A DNA stretch of 64,000 bases from Brumimicrobium ulvae (GCF_947504225.1 NZ_CANNGT010000005.1:62001-126000); one strand, 5' to 3'. Positions 25,259-34,922 are shown, counted from the first letter of the stretch. The notes: generated by a model from the sequence alone, not told the origin. Numbers and translations: made by a program.

Positions 25259-26554
25259 ATGGATTCAACGAAGAAAATACTTGTTATTGCATATTACTGG
25301 CCACCAAGCGGTGGAGCAGGCGTACAGCGTTGGTTAAAACTAACTAAGTATTTAGCCAGACTTGGACATGAAGTTCATGTTTTATCGGTAGATCCAGAAA
25401 AAGCAAGTTACTTTCATGTGGATGAAAGTCTAAAAAACGATATTCACCCTAAGGTAAAAATACATTTATCAGATTCTTTTGAACCCATTAATATTTATAG
25501 TCAAATGGTGGGCAAAAAGAATGTCCCAACTGCAGGTTATTCTAATGTCGACGAACAACATTGGAAACAAAAATTAGTCAGCGGAATACGCAGCAATTTA
25601 TTTATTCCAGATCCACGTATCGGTTGGAAAAAACATGCTTATAGGAAAGCAATGGAAGTTATTGCTACCGAAAATATACAGAATGTGATCACTACATCCC
25701 CACCACATTCTACACAGTTGATTGGACTAAAACTTAAAAGAAAACTAAAAAGTAAAATCAATTGGATTGTCGATTTTAGAGACCCTTGGACAGATATTTA
25801 TTATTATTCACTACTTCAACATTCTAAATTATCACACAAAAAAAACTTAAAGTTAGAACGCCAAGTTGTTGAGGAGTCAGATCAAATTATAACAGTTGGT
25901 GAAGGGTTTAAAGCTTCGTTTTTATCTAAAACTAACAAAGTTTCTCCCGATAAGTTTGAAATTATTTCTAATGCTTTCGATCCAGACGATTTCAATATGA
26001 AAGATGAGGTTAGACCAGATGAAGATGTATTTTTAGCGTCATACATTGGTACTGTTTCAGATAAATATGAACCGGATGTTTTCTTCGAGGCACTAGGACG
26101 ATTGGCAAAAGATTTTCCTGAAGCTCCAATACGATTTAAAGCGACTGGTGTAGTTTCTGAACGATTGCAAAAACTAATCGTTGATCACCTTGGTGATAAA
26201 GCCTCTTTTTATCCTCCAGTTCCTCATGAGCAAGCCGTTCATGCAATGCTCAAATCGCATGTGTTATTATTGATTACACCGGGTATTGAAGGTACAATCC
26301 CAGGAAAAACATTTGAGTATTTAGCTTCAGGTAGACGTATTCTTAGTGTTGGAAAAGGGGATAGTGCAAAAGCAATAAAACAGTGTAATGCAGGAGCAGC
26401 TTTCGAACGATCAGAAAAGGAAGCAGTTTACGAATATTTAAAATCAGCTTTATTAGATTTTCAGAACAAAATTCCTTTCGAAACCAATACAAACGAGCTT
26501 AAAAAAATGGCTTGGGATTATAAAGCAGCTCAGGTAGTTGAACTGCTTCGATAA
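25259..26554 (+). CDS. Glycosyltransferase family 4-type protein
   Basis: 431 residues with two Rossmann-like halves. The N-terminal half has the acceptor-side signature ILVIAYYWPPSGGAGVQRW, followed by KYLARLGHEVHVLSVD; the C-terminal half has ASYIGTVSDKYEPD, then PHEQAVHAMLKSHVLLL and the sugar-nucleotide motif GTIPGKTFEYLASGRRIL with its Glu. This layout is typical of Bacteroidetes GT4 enzymes in polysaccharide synthesis. Donor and acceptor cannot be read from the sequence. It is a lone gene, not in a visible polysaccharide cluster. Confidence 0.9.
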   Translation: MDSTKKILVIAYYWPPSGGAGVQRWLKLTKYLARLGHEVHVLSVDPEKASYFHVDESLKNDIHPKVKIHLSDSFEPINIYSQMVGKKNVPTAGYSNVDEQHWKQKLVSGIRSNLFIPDPRIGWKKHAYRKAMEVIATENIQNVITTSPPHSTQLIGLKLKRKLKSKINWIVDFRDPWTDIYYYSLLQHSKLSHKKNLKLERQVVEESDQIITVGEGFKASFLSKTNKVSPDKFEIISNAFDPDDFNMKDEVRPDEDVFLASYIGTVSDKYEPDVFFEALGRLAKDFPEAPIRFKATGVVSERLQKLIVDHLGDKASFYPPVPHEQAVHAMLKSHVLLLITPGIEGTIPGKTFEYLASGRRILSVGKGDSAKAIKQCNAGAAFERSEKEAVYEYLKSALLDFQNKIPFETNTNELKKMAWDYKAAQVVELLR

Positions 26555-26630
26555 GTTCACAGCAAAATAAATATTTCCCTGCCGCGAGCTTTTAGCTCAT
26601 GGTCGAAATACTTATTGGTCGTCTGTGGCG
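26555..26630. repeat. Long imperfect inverted repeat between convergent genes
   Basis: The whole 76-base gap folds on itself: outer CACAG / CTGTG, AATAAATATTTC against GAAATACTTATT (11 of 12 pairs), and an inner core CGAGC-TTTTA-GCTC. No clear T tract is present, but its position between two convergent genes would suit a bidirectional terminator or a REP-type palindrome. Confidence 0.65.
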
Positions 26631-27938
26631 TTAAAACAATCTTTGAAAACCTCCACTCAACAACGAAATATTCAATCTTGCTGTTTGATATTCAATTTGA
26701 GCTTGAAGTAATCTCCCTTCAGCTTGAATAGCGCTGTATTGAATTTCTCTCAATTCTAGCGGTGTAATGCTTCCCGCAACAAGTGCTGTTTGTGCAATCT
26801 CTGCAATAGATTGTGTTTGGGTAATATTACGTTGTTCAAACAATAGTTTTTCCTCTGCAAACTGCATGACTTCATAGTAATTTCTTAAGTCTGCCAACGC
26901 ACTAATCGAATCGTTTTTGTAGGCCAGTTGAGATCGTTCTTCACCCAATCGACTGTTACGTAATTCGGTAGCCCTAGACAAATGATTGAGAATACTCCAC
27001 TTTGCAGTTATACCTATGCTTGGACCAAAACTTCTGTTGGAAGCTAAAAAACCAACTTCGCTTGATGATGTTCCAAAATCGTAAGCAGCATAAAAACTTA
27101 ATTGTGGATAAAATCTGCTTTTCGCTTCTTTTGTTGTCAATTCTGAAATTGCAATATTGGACTTTGCTTGCATAATTGAAGTGTTTTGCTCCATAAACTG
27201 CTCTGCAATTGCATCCCATTCTTTTTGCTCCTCAAGCTGATTCAAATCTCCTTCGACTATGAGTTCTTCAGTAACAGGAAGCTGTAATATCTTTGTTAAA
27301 GCTGCTTTTACTTGTGACTGAGACTGTTGATTGGCGATGTATGCTGCACTATCTGCTGTTAAATCTAATTCTGCTTGCATCAATTGAATCCTGTTGGCTG
27401 CTCCACTATTATACTGATTTTCTGTATAAGTTTTACGCATTTTAGAAAGCTCAATTGCACTAATGTAAACCGCTTCCATTTCCTGTAACGAAAGCAGGGT
27501 GTAGTAATTGACAACAGCTTCGTAAACCTTCATTTCCATAGCGGCGCGTAAATTCATTTCACTATAACGCTCTAGTTCATCTAGCTTTTTGTCCGTGGCA
27601 AACATTTTAAATCCGTCAAAGAAGGTCCAGTTTAACATTGCCCCAGCGCTAAATGCTCGGTTTTTTGCATTGTCTGCTTCGTTTACATCGCCTGTTAGGA
27701 ATTCTTGACGAGCACTCGACATACCAAGGTCTTGTGTTGCTTGAAGATCAAGCGTTGGCAAATATCCAGCAGCTCCAGGATTGTTCTGATTCTTGGCGAT
27801 TTCTGTATCAATTTTTGCAATCTGAATACCGAAGTTTTGATTTAAAACTCGGTTGACAACTTGTTCTAACCCCATTCTTTCTTGCCCAATGGATAATGAA
27901 CTTAGCAATAATAAACAACTTATAATTAATGCTTTCAT
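26631..27938 (-). CDS. TolC-family outer membrane efflux protein
   Basis: 435 residues. Signal peptide at 1-18 (LLLSSLSIGQ) and two OEP repeats with long amphipathic helices and Ala/Gln-rich coiled coils (YYTLLSLQEMEAVYISAIEL, then QLAYKNDSISALADLRNYYE). TolC trimers form the exit duct of tripartite pumps. It is the last gene of the marR-mfp-RND-tolC operon, overlapping the RND gene by four bases, so it belongs to this pump. Confidence 0.93.
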   Translation of the reverse strand: MKALIISCLLLLSSLSIGQERMGLEQVVNRVLNQNFGIQIAKIDTEIAKNQNNPGAAGYLPTLDLQATQDLGMSSARQEFLTGDVNEADNAKNRAFSAGAMLNWTFFDGFKMFATDKKLDELERYSEMNLRAAMEMKVYEAVVNYYTLLSLQEMEAVYISAIELSKMRKTYTENQYNSGAANRIQLMQAELDLTADSAAYIANQQSQSQVKAALTKILQLPVTEELIVEGDLNQLEEQKEWDAIAEQFMEQNTSIMQAKSNIAISELTTKEAKSRFYPQLSFYAAYDFGTSSSEVGFLASNRSFGPSIGITAKWSILNHLSRATELRNSRLGEERSQLAYKNDSISALADLRNYYEVMQFAEEKLLFEQRNITQTQSIAEIAQTALVAGSITPLELREIQYSAIQAEGRLLQAQIEYQTARLNISLLSGGFQRLF

Positions 27939-30900
27939 GATTCGATTTCTTTTAATTCTGTTTTTGCTTTTGGCTTCGAAGAAATATAAATATATAGTCC
28001 CGGAATAATGTAAAGCGTTAATACCAAGGAGAAGGTTAAACCTCCAATAATAGCTAACCCCATAGGGACACGACTTGTTGCTGCATCACCCAATGCCAAT
28101 GCTATCGGAAGCGCTCCTAGTATCGTGGCCAAAGAAGTCATCAAAATCGGTCTAAATCGTTCTGAAGACGCATCTATAATTGCAGATTTTAATGTTAAAC
28201 CTGCTTGTTTACGTTGATTCGCGAATTCTACAATTAAAATTCCGTTTTTGGTTACTAATCCAACAAGTACGATAATTCCAATCTGACTAAAAATGTTAAG
28301 TGTATGATCAAATAACCATAATGTTAGTACTGCTCCAGCAAGTGCCAGAGGAACGGTCAACATAATCGTAAACGGATCTCTAAAGCTTTCAAACTGGGCA
28401 GAAAGTACTAGATAAACCAAGATTAATGCGAGTCCAAATGCGAAAACCAAACTTCCCCCACTTTCCATGAATTCTTTTGATGTCCCAGAAAGAGAGGTAG
28501 AGAAAGAGGCGTCTAATAATTCATCTGCTATCCTGTCCATTTCCACAATTCCATCTCCAATGGTTTTTCCTGGAACTGGAGCAGCCGAAACCGTGGCCGA
28601 TACATATCTATTGTATCTGAATAATTGTGGAGGACTCGATTCGTCTTTGATGTCTACCAGGTTGCTCAAAGGAATTAACTCACCACTTTTACTGCGGACA
28701 TTGATTTCTTGTAAATCACTAGGTTCGTTTCGGAATTCCTTATGGGCTTGTCCGATAACTTCGTATTGCTTTCCGTCTTTTATAAAATATCCGTAACGTT
28801 GACCAGAGAAATACAATTGCATAGTCTGCGCTATATCCATTACAGAAACACCAACTGTGCTTGCTTTTTCACGGTTAATGGTTACTTGTAGTTCTGGCTT
28901 GTTGAATTTTAAATTCACATCAGACATCGCAAAAATTGGGCTTTGACGTACTTCATCCATGAATTTTGGAAGTACCTCTTCTAATTTCTCTAAAGTTGGT
29001 GCTTGCAGTACATACTGTACAGGAAGTCCCGACATTCTACCCCCTCCAATGGTTTGCTCCTGCACTACAAATGTACGAGCGAAATTGAATTCTTTTAATT
29101 TTGTAGAAATCTCATGGGCCAATTCCGCTTGACTCTTTTTTCTTTCTCCTTTGGGCACTAAATTTAATCTCACAAATCCAGCGTTAGTAGAAATTGATGA
29201 CCCAAATCCTGGAGAAGTAACCGCAAGAATGTTTTTTCGCTCAGCGAATGTGTCTACATAAGCAATAATTTCCTCTTGGAACTTGTCCATTCTTTCAAAT
29301 GAAGTCCCTTCTGGTGCTGTCGACATAATCATTAAACGTCCTTTGTCCTCCATTGGCGCAAGCTCTGACTGAAGCTGACTTCCAAAGAAGAAAATAGATC
29401 CAACAATTAGGGCCATGTATATAAAAGACTGCCAAGGCCTTCTCATAAAGGCAATTAAGGAGCGTTTATAGCTTCTCTCTATTCCTTTAAAGAATTGTTC
29501 GGACTTTAAGAATATTTTACTCTCATTTTGGGTCTTTTTCAGCATCCAAGACGACATCATAGGAGTCAAAGTCAGGGACACAAATGAAGAGATAAGAACA
29601 GAACCTGCGACGACCACTCCAAACTCCCTAAATAATCGACCTGTTAATCCTTCTAAGAAAATAACAGGCATAAATACAGCGGTTAATGTAATTGTGGTCG
29701 CAAGAATGGCAAAAATAATTTCATTTGCCCCTTCTATAGCTGCCTTTTTTGGTTTCATCCCACGTTCAATCTTAGTGTAGATGTTCTCCATCACAACAAT
29801 GGCGTCATCTACCACCAATCCCGTAGTCAATACGATGGCTAAAAGTGTTAAAATATTAATGGAGAAGTCCATTAGATACATAATGAAGAATGTACCAATC
29901 AATGAAATCGGAATAGCAATAATTGGAACTAGCGTCGTTCTCCAGTTTCTTAAGAAAAGGAATACGACCAGAACAACCAACAAGAACGAAATCAACACAG
30001 TTTCTTGTACTTCAGCAATCGATTTACGAATGTTTTCTGTTGTATCCATGGCTACACCCAAGTGAATGTCTTCAGGTAAATCCACACTAATCTCGTTGAT
30101 TTTCTTGTAGATTTCATCTACAATTTCAATATAGTTGGCACCTGGTTGTGGTTGAATGGCTATACCAATCATGGGGACACCTTTGTTTCCACGTAAAAGA
30201 GACCTTTCGTTTTCTGGACGCATTTCAGCAGAACCAATGTCTTTCATACGGATGATTTCGCCGTTTTCCTCTCGAATGATCAGGTTATTAAACTCTTCCT
30301 TCGTTGTTAGTCGACCAAAAGTACGTATCGTTAACTCCACGTTATCTCCTTCGATTCTACCAGAAGGCAATTCAATATTTTCACGTAATAATGCCGTTCT
30401 CACTTCTGGAGCAGTAATGTTTTTAGCCGTCATTTTGTTGGGCTCTAACATTAACTTCATCGAATACTTTTTCTCTCCCCAAAGATATATTCTACTGATC
30501 CCAGAAATGGTCTGTAAACGTTCTTTAAAGAGGTTAATTCCAATGTCTGTTAGCTCCAGCAAACTTCTGTTGTCTGACTGAACCGTCAGAGAGAAGATAG
30601 TTTCAGCATCGGCATCTGATTTAGCAACAATCGGCGGATCAGCATCGTCAGGCAACATTCGAATTGCTCCAGAAACTTTATCACGAATATCATTGGCCGC
30701 GTTGTCTAAGTCCAAATCTAAATTGAACTCCACAGTAATGGTGCTTCGCCCATCACTACTTACTGAGGTCATGGTACGAATTCCTTGTACTTGGTTGACG
30801 GCCTCCTCAAGGGGTTCCGTAATTTGGGATTCGATAATGTCGGCGTTGGCACCTGGATAGTTGGTCGTAACTGTAATGATTGGTGGATCCACCGAAGGAA

Positions 30901-31009
30901 ACTCTCGCACCCCTAATGAATAGAATCCAATGGCTCCGAAAATGATGATAACAATGGACATTACCATTGCTAAAACCGGACGGTTTATACTTAATGATGA
31001 AATACTCAT
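27935..31009 (-). CDS. RND efflux pump inner-membrane subunit (HAE1/AcrB type)
   Basis: 1024 residues, full length, with 12 predicted membrane helices and two large periplasmic loops. It starts with the HAE1 pattern SISSLSINRPVLAMVMSI, has the proton-relay acids in LVVDDAIVVMENI of the fourth helix, and a second half with LVGLVTKNGILIVEFANQ. It uses the proton gradient to expel hydrophobic compounds through the adaptor and TolC. The ATG overlaps the end of the adaptor gene by four bases. The substrate cannot be predicted; the MarR regulator suggests aromatic or antibiotic compounds. Confidence 0.97.
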   Translation of the reverse strand: MSISSLSINRPVLAMVMSIVIIIFGAIGFYSLGVREFPSVDPPIITVTTNYPGANADIIESQITEPLEEAVNQVQGIRTMTSVSSDGRSTITVEFNLDLDLDNAANDIRDKVSGAIRMLPDDADPPIVAKSDADAETIFSLTVQSDNRSLLELTDIGINLFKERLQTISGISRIYLWGEKKYSMKLMLEPNKMTAKNITAPEVRTALLRENIELPSGRIEGDNVELTIRTFGRLTTKEEFNNLIIREENGEIIRMKDIGSAEMRPENERSLLRGNKGVPMIGIAIQPQPGANYIEIVDEIYKKINEISVDLPEDIHLGVAMDTTENIRKSIAEVQETVLISFLLVVLVVFLFLRNWRTTLVPIIAIPISLIGTFFIMYLMDFSINILTLLAIVLTTGLVVDDAIVVMENIYTKIERGMKPKKAAIEGANEIIFAILATTITLTAVFMPVIFLEGLTGRLFREFGVVVAGSVLISSFVSLTLTPMMSSWMLKKTQNESKIFLKSEQFFKGIERSYKRSLIAFMRRPWQSFIYMALIVGSIFFFGSQLQSELAPMEDKGRLMIMSTAPEGTSFERMDKFQEEIIAYVDTFAERKNILAVTSPGFGSSISTNAGFVRLNLVPKGERKKSQAELAHEISTKLKEFNFARTFVVQEQTIGGGRMSGLPVQYVLQAPTLEKLEEVLPKFMDEVRQSPIFAMSDVNLKFNKPELQVTINREKASTVGVSVMDIAQTMQLYFSGQRYGYFIKDGKQYEVIGQAHKEFRNEPSDLQEINVRSKSGELIPLSNLVDIKDESSPPQLFRYNRYVSATVSAAPVPGKTIGDGIVEMDRIADELLDASFSTSLSGTSKEFMESGGSLVFAFGLALILVYLVLSAQFESFRDPFTIMLTVPLALAGAVLTLWLFDHTLNIFSQIGIIVLVGLVTKNGILIVEFANQRKQAGLTLKSAIIDASSERFRPILMTSLATILGALPIALALGDAATSRVPMGLAIIGGLTFSLVLTLYIIPGLYIYISSKPKAKTELKEIES

Positions 31010-32049
31010 TTGATTTCGTTTTTCGCTTTAATTGACATTCCGTTTCTCATACCTAAAAGTCCTGACATTACTATGGTGTCATTTGGTTTTACTTCACCAT
31101 AGATTTGGACATGTGTATTCGATCGGTTTCCTAAATTAACTTTACGCTGTACTGCTTTTCCGTTGTTAAAAGCCCATACAATTTGACCATCGATCACAGA
31201 AACTATAGCCGAAGTTGGAACACTAATGCTGTTAGGAGACTTTCCTAAGTTATAGTCTACATTTACAAATCCTCCAGCAACTATGTTTTTGCTATTGTCT
31301 ATTTTAGCCCTAACATTCAACATTTGTGTATTCTCATTAATGATAGGACTAGTGGCGTAAACAGTTGCGTTTAATGGAGTTGGATTGATAGAGTCTGAAG
31401 GAGGACGTAAGGTTACCTTCTGACCAACCTCAATCTTATGGGCATAGCGTTGTGCGATTGAAAAATCAACTTTTAATTGGTTGGTTTGGGCCAGTACAGT
31501 AATTAAATCGTTGGTCGTGATAAAAGCTCCTTCACTGATGGATCTAAGTCCTACAACCCCTTCAAAAGGCGCTGTAATTCGTCCCTTAGAAATTTGAACG
31601 TCCAAAGATTGTATTTGTGCTTTTAAAGAATTGACCCTTGACTCAGATTGTTCGAAAGCTTCTTGTGTACCTGCTTCACTTTCTAATAAGGTCTGCTTAC
31701 GCGCTTTATCTTTTTGAGCTAAATCTAAGTCAACTGTAAGTTTATTTCTTTCGGCTTGTAATATGTCGGTGTCCATTGTGACTAACAATTGACCTTTCTT
31801 AACAGTATTTCCTTCGCTAAAATGAATCTTCTTTACGCGTCCATTTATTTCACTATATACTTGCACTTGTTCAAAAGGCATGGTTTTACCAGGAACAGTA
31901 ATGATTTCTTCAAAAGATTCTGGAACGGCAATGTAATAATCAACGTTGGTGTAGTCAATTTCGCCATTTTTACTTTGTAGCCCTGGGTCTTCACTACATG
32001 AAAATGCAAGAAATAAGGGAAGTGAAAAAAGAAGTACTTTTTTATTCAT
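31006..32049 (-). CDS. RND periplasmic adaptor (membrane fusion protein), lipoprotein
   Basis: 347 residues. SPII signal with Cys18 (LPLFLAFSC). Domain order is standard: lipoyl/barrel-sandwich halves (EINGRVKKIHFSEGNTVKKG and ITAPFEGVVGLRSISEGAFI) around a short coiled-coil hairpin (about 105-155), then beta-barrel and membrane-proximal domains with SVPTSAIVSVIDGQIVWAF. It bridges the RND pump and TolC. It begins three bases after the marR stop and overlaps the pump gene by four. Confidence 0.95.
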   Translation of the reverse strand: MNKKVLLFSLPLFLAFSCSEDPGLQSKNGEIDYTNVDYYIAVPESFEEIITVPGKTMPFEQVQVYSEINGRVKKIHFSEGNTVKKGQLLVTMDTDILQAERNKLTVDLDLAQKDKARKQTLLESEAGTQEAFEQSESRVNSLKAQIQSLDVQISKGRITAPFEGVVGLRSISEGAFITTNDLITVLAQTNQLKVDFSIAQRYAHKIEVGQKVTLRPPSDSINPTPLNATVYATSPIINENTQMLNVRAKIDNSKNIVAGGFVNVDYNLGKSPNSISVPTSAIVSVIDGQIVWAFNNGKAVQRKVNLGNRSNTHVQIYGEVKPNDTIVMSGLLGMRNGMSIKAKNEIK

Positions 32050-32052
32050 TTT

Positions 32053-32532
32053 TTAATTGTTTAGTCTTTTGTATTCTAACACGATTCGGTCACCCTCTAT
32101 TGGTCCGATTTTGTTCGCCATGTTGGTGATTTCAGATAAGAAATCTGCCTTTTTATCTGCGCTAATTGCAGAAGTAAATATTTTGTCTGTTTCTATTAAA
32201 GCTTTCTCAATGGCTGGTGTGTACTTTCTTCCCTTTTCGGTAACATGAAGTAAAAATGACCTTTTATCTTCAGGGTGCTTAAGGCGTTGAATAAATCCTT
32301 TTTCAGTCAGGTACTTAATTATTCGAACGATAAAAACCTTGTCTGTTTGTGTAATTTCAGCCAATCTCTTAGATGTTATCTTTCCATCATTGTTTGAAAT
32401 CACCCAAAAAGCGTAAAAATAACGGTCAATTGGAAGATCACTTAATTTGGTCCCTAAAATACTTAGGTACTGCTTGGTTAATAAGGCAAATAGCTTTCCT
32501 AAAGGTGTTATTTGTTCTTTAATCTTAGGCAT
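32053..32532 (-). CDS. MarR family transcriptional regulator
   Basis: 159 residues with the MarR winged helix: GKITSKRLAEITQTDKVFIVRII (helix-turn-helix), then YLTEKGFIQRLKHPEDKRSFLLHVTEKGR (wing). It is the first gene of the efflux operon and most likely represses it; ligand binding would release the DNA. Two inverted repeats overlap its promoter (32569-32607), consistent with autoregulation. A divergent S1/P1 nuclease gene starts 183 bases away. Confidence 0.94.
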   Translation of the reverse strand: MPKIKEQITPLGKLFALLTKQYLSILGTKLSDLPIDRYFYAFWVISNNDGKITSKRLAEITQTDKVFIVRIIKYLTEKGFIQRLKHPEDKRSFLLHVTEKGRKYTPAIEKALIETDKIFTSAISADKKADFLSEITNMANKIGPIEGDRIVLEYKRLNN

Positions 32533-32564
32533 TTTAAAACATTTATTTCAGGTAAAAAAGTTTA

Positions 32565-32607
32565 CAAAGTTAACCAATTAACACATCAAACTCAATTTTG
32601 TTTGATG
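32565..32607 (-). promoter_or_regulatory. marR promoter with two overlapping dyads (candidate operators)
   Basis: On the minus strand TTG (32595-32593), 20 bases, then TAACTTTG (32572-32565) give a full Bacteroidetes promoter. A dyad GTTAA-CCAA-TTAAC at 32569-32582 touches the -7 box, and a longer dyad CATCAAAC-N8-GTTTGATG at 32584-32607 covers the -33 TTG. Both placements suit repressor binding. Confidence 0.6.
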
Positions 32608-32714
32608 AAGTGTTGAGTAAAAGTTTGAAAAATATTGATGTGCAGGTTATCGATGTGTTTATTAGGTATTGTTTTGATTTTATCTATAACTTTAGCAAAA
32701 ATAAATTGATCGAA

Positions 32715-33488
32715 ATGAAATACTATTTAACGTTTACATTGATTGTTTTTACATTCTTTTTTTCAGTAGAATGTAAAGGATGGGGACTGTTAGGTCATCG
32801 TGTTGTTGGTGAAGTTGCGAGTAAGCACTTAAATGAGACTGCAAGACATAAGGTTCAAAGCGTTTTAGGAAATCGGACCTTAGCAGAGGTGAGTAATTGG
32901 ATGGACGAAATCAAATCAGATAAAAAGTATGATTCTTTGAAGCCATGGCATTATGTTACAATTCCTGATGGAATGAAGTACAGTGAAACCAATATTAATC
33001 CGAAAGGAGACGTGATTTTTGGAATTAATTTCGTGGTGGAACAATTGAAGAAAGGAGAATTAGATCCTCAATTAGAAAAGGAATATCTAATGATTTTGGT
33101 GCATTTGGTAGGTGATGTGCACCAACCTTTGCATGTGGGTAATGGAAAAGACAGGGGAGGAAATGACGTAAAGGTTTCGTGGTTCGGAGAAAATTCTAAT
33201 TTACATAAGATTTGGGATAGCGAAATTATTGATGGAAAAAAATACAGTTATACTGAACTAACGGCTATCATAAATCATCCAACTCACGAAGAACTTGTCG
33301 AATGGCAATCAGACAGTGTTGAAGATTGGGCACATCAATGTATGGTTTTTCGAGATGATATTTATAATTATGAAACTGGATATGCTTGGGAATACAAATA
33401 TCAATATGCGCAATGGGGAACCCTAAAAAAACAATTGCTAAAAGGTGGAGTTAGATTGGCGGGTGTCTTAAATGATATTTACGGATAG
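32715..33488 (+). CDS. S1/P1-type zinc nuclease, secreted
   Basis: 257 residues from the ATG at 32715. The signal peptide runs to about residue 22, so that Trp23 would be the mature N-terminus (KG|WGLLGHRVVGEVA), as required in this family where the N-terminal Trp and His28 bind zinc. Further ligands lie in LKPWHYVTIPD, LVHLVGDVHQPLHVG and NLHKIWDSEII. The family digests single-stranded DNA and RNA outside the cytoplasm. A 39-residue extension upstream starts at a TTG and is rejected because it would bury the signal peptide. Lone gene, divergent from the efflux operon. Confidence 0.93.
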   Translation: MKYYLTFTLIVFTFFFSVECKGWGLLGHRVVGEVASKHLNETARHKVQSVLGNRTLAEVSNWMDEIKSDKKYDSLKPWHYVTIPDGMKYSETNINPKGDVIFGINFVVEQLKKGELDPQLEKEYLMILVHLVGDVHQPLHVGNGKDRGGNDVKVSWFGENSNLHKIWDSEIIDGKKYSYTELTAIINHPTHEELVEWQSDSVEDWAHQCMVFRDDIYNYETGYAWEYKYQYAQWGTLKKQLLKGGVRLAGVLNDIYG

Positions 33489-33523
33489 TTTATATTTATT
33501 AATGGTCAACCCTATTTAGGGAA

Positions 33524-33600
33524 GTACGAAGTACACAATTCGTAATTCTCCAATTCATAATTAACTTCGTTGAGGGCTAAAGCCGTTCGTAATTAATTAT
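33524..33600. repeat. AATTCGTAATT units and GGCTAAAGCC palindrome
   Basis: CAATTCGTAATTC, CCAATTCATAATTA and TTCGTAATTAATTA occur around a small palindrome GGCT-AA-AGCC (about 33574-33583), between the nuclease gene and the end of the lipoprotein gene. Confidence 0.65.
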
Positions 33601-34061
33601 TCTTGTCCCCTCAAACGTATTACAAACAACCAATTTAATGTTGGGTGTGGCTCAATGCTTAAATCCAAAATTTGTAATTCATTCAATTGCTTACGCCAAA
33701 CCTTATATGAAGATTGTTGCGAAAAATCACTTTTGATTAGATAGTCACTTTCTTCAAAAGGAAGGAAATTTTGCTTGTCATTTGTGGTAAAAACAAATGA
33801 TCGGGGTTCATAGTCATTTTTAAGTGGAAGAAAAGTCAAGCTTGAATCTAAACGACTAATTTCATTCCCTATACTATCAATAACAGAAATATTGTTTTTG
33901 TTCCAACTTTGAATTTGTTCAAAGAAGGCTGAAATCAACTCTTCTCTCGTTGGTTTTCTTTCTTCTTTTTGATTTTGTAACTTCTCTTGACCTCCGCATG
34001 AGGAGAGTGTTATTAGAATAGTACTAAGAATAAATAATATCTCCTTCTTCAACCAAACCAT
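33597..34061 (-). CDS. Small lipoprotein of unknown function
   Basis: 154 residues from the ATG at 34061 (a GTG one codon earlier is possible). SPII signal ending LITLSSCGG with Cys at about 22, then a Glu/Lys/Gln-rich linker and a soluble domain with helices (REELISAFFEQIQSWNK) and a C-terminal strand NWLFVIRLRG. No known domain recognised. Its 5' end overlaps the exonuclease gene by 38 bases, so the two are probably one transcript. The overlap is longer than usual but the lipobox supports the start. Confidence 0.7.
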   Translation of the reverse strand: MVWLKKEILFILSTILITLSSCGGQEKLQNQKEERKPTREELISAFFEQIQSWNKNNISVIDSIGNEISRLDSSLTFLPLKNDYEPRSFVFTTNDKQNFLPFEESDYLIKSDFSQQSSYKVWRKQLNELQILDLSIEPHPTLNWLFVIRLRGQE

Positions 34062-34743
34062 CACCTTTCATTTTTAATAGAAGTTGTATCAAGGCTACAA
34101 CATCTTTTTCGCAATATACTTTTATTCTTTCAAGGTCATTCTCCTCAAAGTAGACCCTAGCCACATCCGCTCCAGAAATATCATCTTTAGGTGTCGGTAT
34201 TTTAAAAATATGGCATAAAAGAGGAAGTGATGTATAGTGTTTGTAGTCACCAAACTTCCATAGCTCTAAAGTATCTAAATGGTTGACTTCCCAGGGTTTT
34301 TTACCTGCGATATCCAATGGTGGAGGAAGAGGTATTCCATGAATTAACATGCGTCTAGCGATATACGGAAAGTCAAACTCCTTTGCATTGTGCCCACAAA
34401 GTAAATGATATGGGGAACTATAGTGGTCATTTAATAGTTTTGCAAACTGTTTCAATAAAGTTTCTTCATCATCGTGGTAAAAAGATTTTAATCGAATTTC
34501 TTTTCCTGTATGTGTTTGGTGGATATAGCCAACCGAAATGCAAACAATTTTCCCAAATTCAGCGAGTATTCCCCCTCGCTCTCCGTAAATTTCTTCTACA
34601 GTTTTCCCATCCTTTTGCTGAAATCGGGTTTTTTGGTTAAATAACTCGGCAGTAGTGTCGTCCAGGTCTTTAAAATCATAGGTTTGAGGGACTGTTTCGA
34701 TATCAAGAAACAAAATCTTTTCGAGGTTAATTTTATTGAGCAT
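34024..34743 (-). CDS. 3'-5' exonuclease, PolB exonuclease-domain type
   Basis: 239 residues. DEDD-type motifs are present: motif I LFLDIETVPQ near 12-21 (Asp, Glu), motif II LLCGHNAKEFDFPYIARRM (Asp), and motif III RIKVYCEKDVVALIQLLL (Tyr/Asp). This matches the standalone predicted 3'-5' exonuclease related to the exonuclease domain of DNA polymerase B. A role in DNA repair or processing is presumed. Cytosolic. Two bases upstream of the ATG nothing striking is seen. Confidence 0.88.
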   Translation of the reverse strand: MLNKINLEKILFLDIETVPQTYDFKDLDDTTAELFNQKTRFQQKDGKTVEEIYGERGGILAEFGKIVCISVGYIHQTHTGKEIRLKSFYHDDEETLLKQFAKLLNDHYSSPYHLLCGHNAKEFDFPYIARRMLIHGIPLPPPLDIAGKKPWEVNHLDTLELWKFGDYKHYTSLPLLCHIFKIPTPKDDISGADVARVYFEENDLERIKVYCEKDVVALIQLLLKMKGDGLVEEGDIIYS

Positions 34744-34922
34744 AAATATTGTTTTAATATTAAATATAGTAATTTTTAGTTCAGATAAATCAACTAATAG
34801 GATATTTTATTTTTTATTCAAGGTCAAGGCAAATTGATGAAACTTATATTTTTTTGACGGTCCCTTTGGATTTGTTTTTAGAAATTAATTGAAAATGAAT
34901 TCGCTGAGCTTAAAAATTCTGT

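Noticed and set aside
30156..30581. 141-codon ORF opposite the RND pump gene
   Set aside because: Shadow of a strongly conserved coding region; no start signals or domain.
32598..32714. 39-residue extension of the S1/P1 nuclease from a TTG
   Set aside because: It would place the signal peptide inside the protein; the family needs the mature N-terminal Trp soon after a signal.
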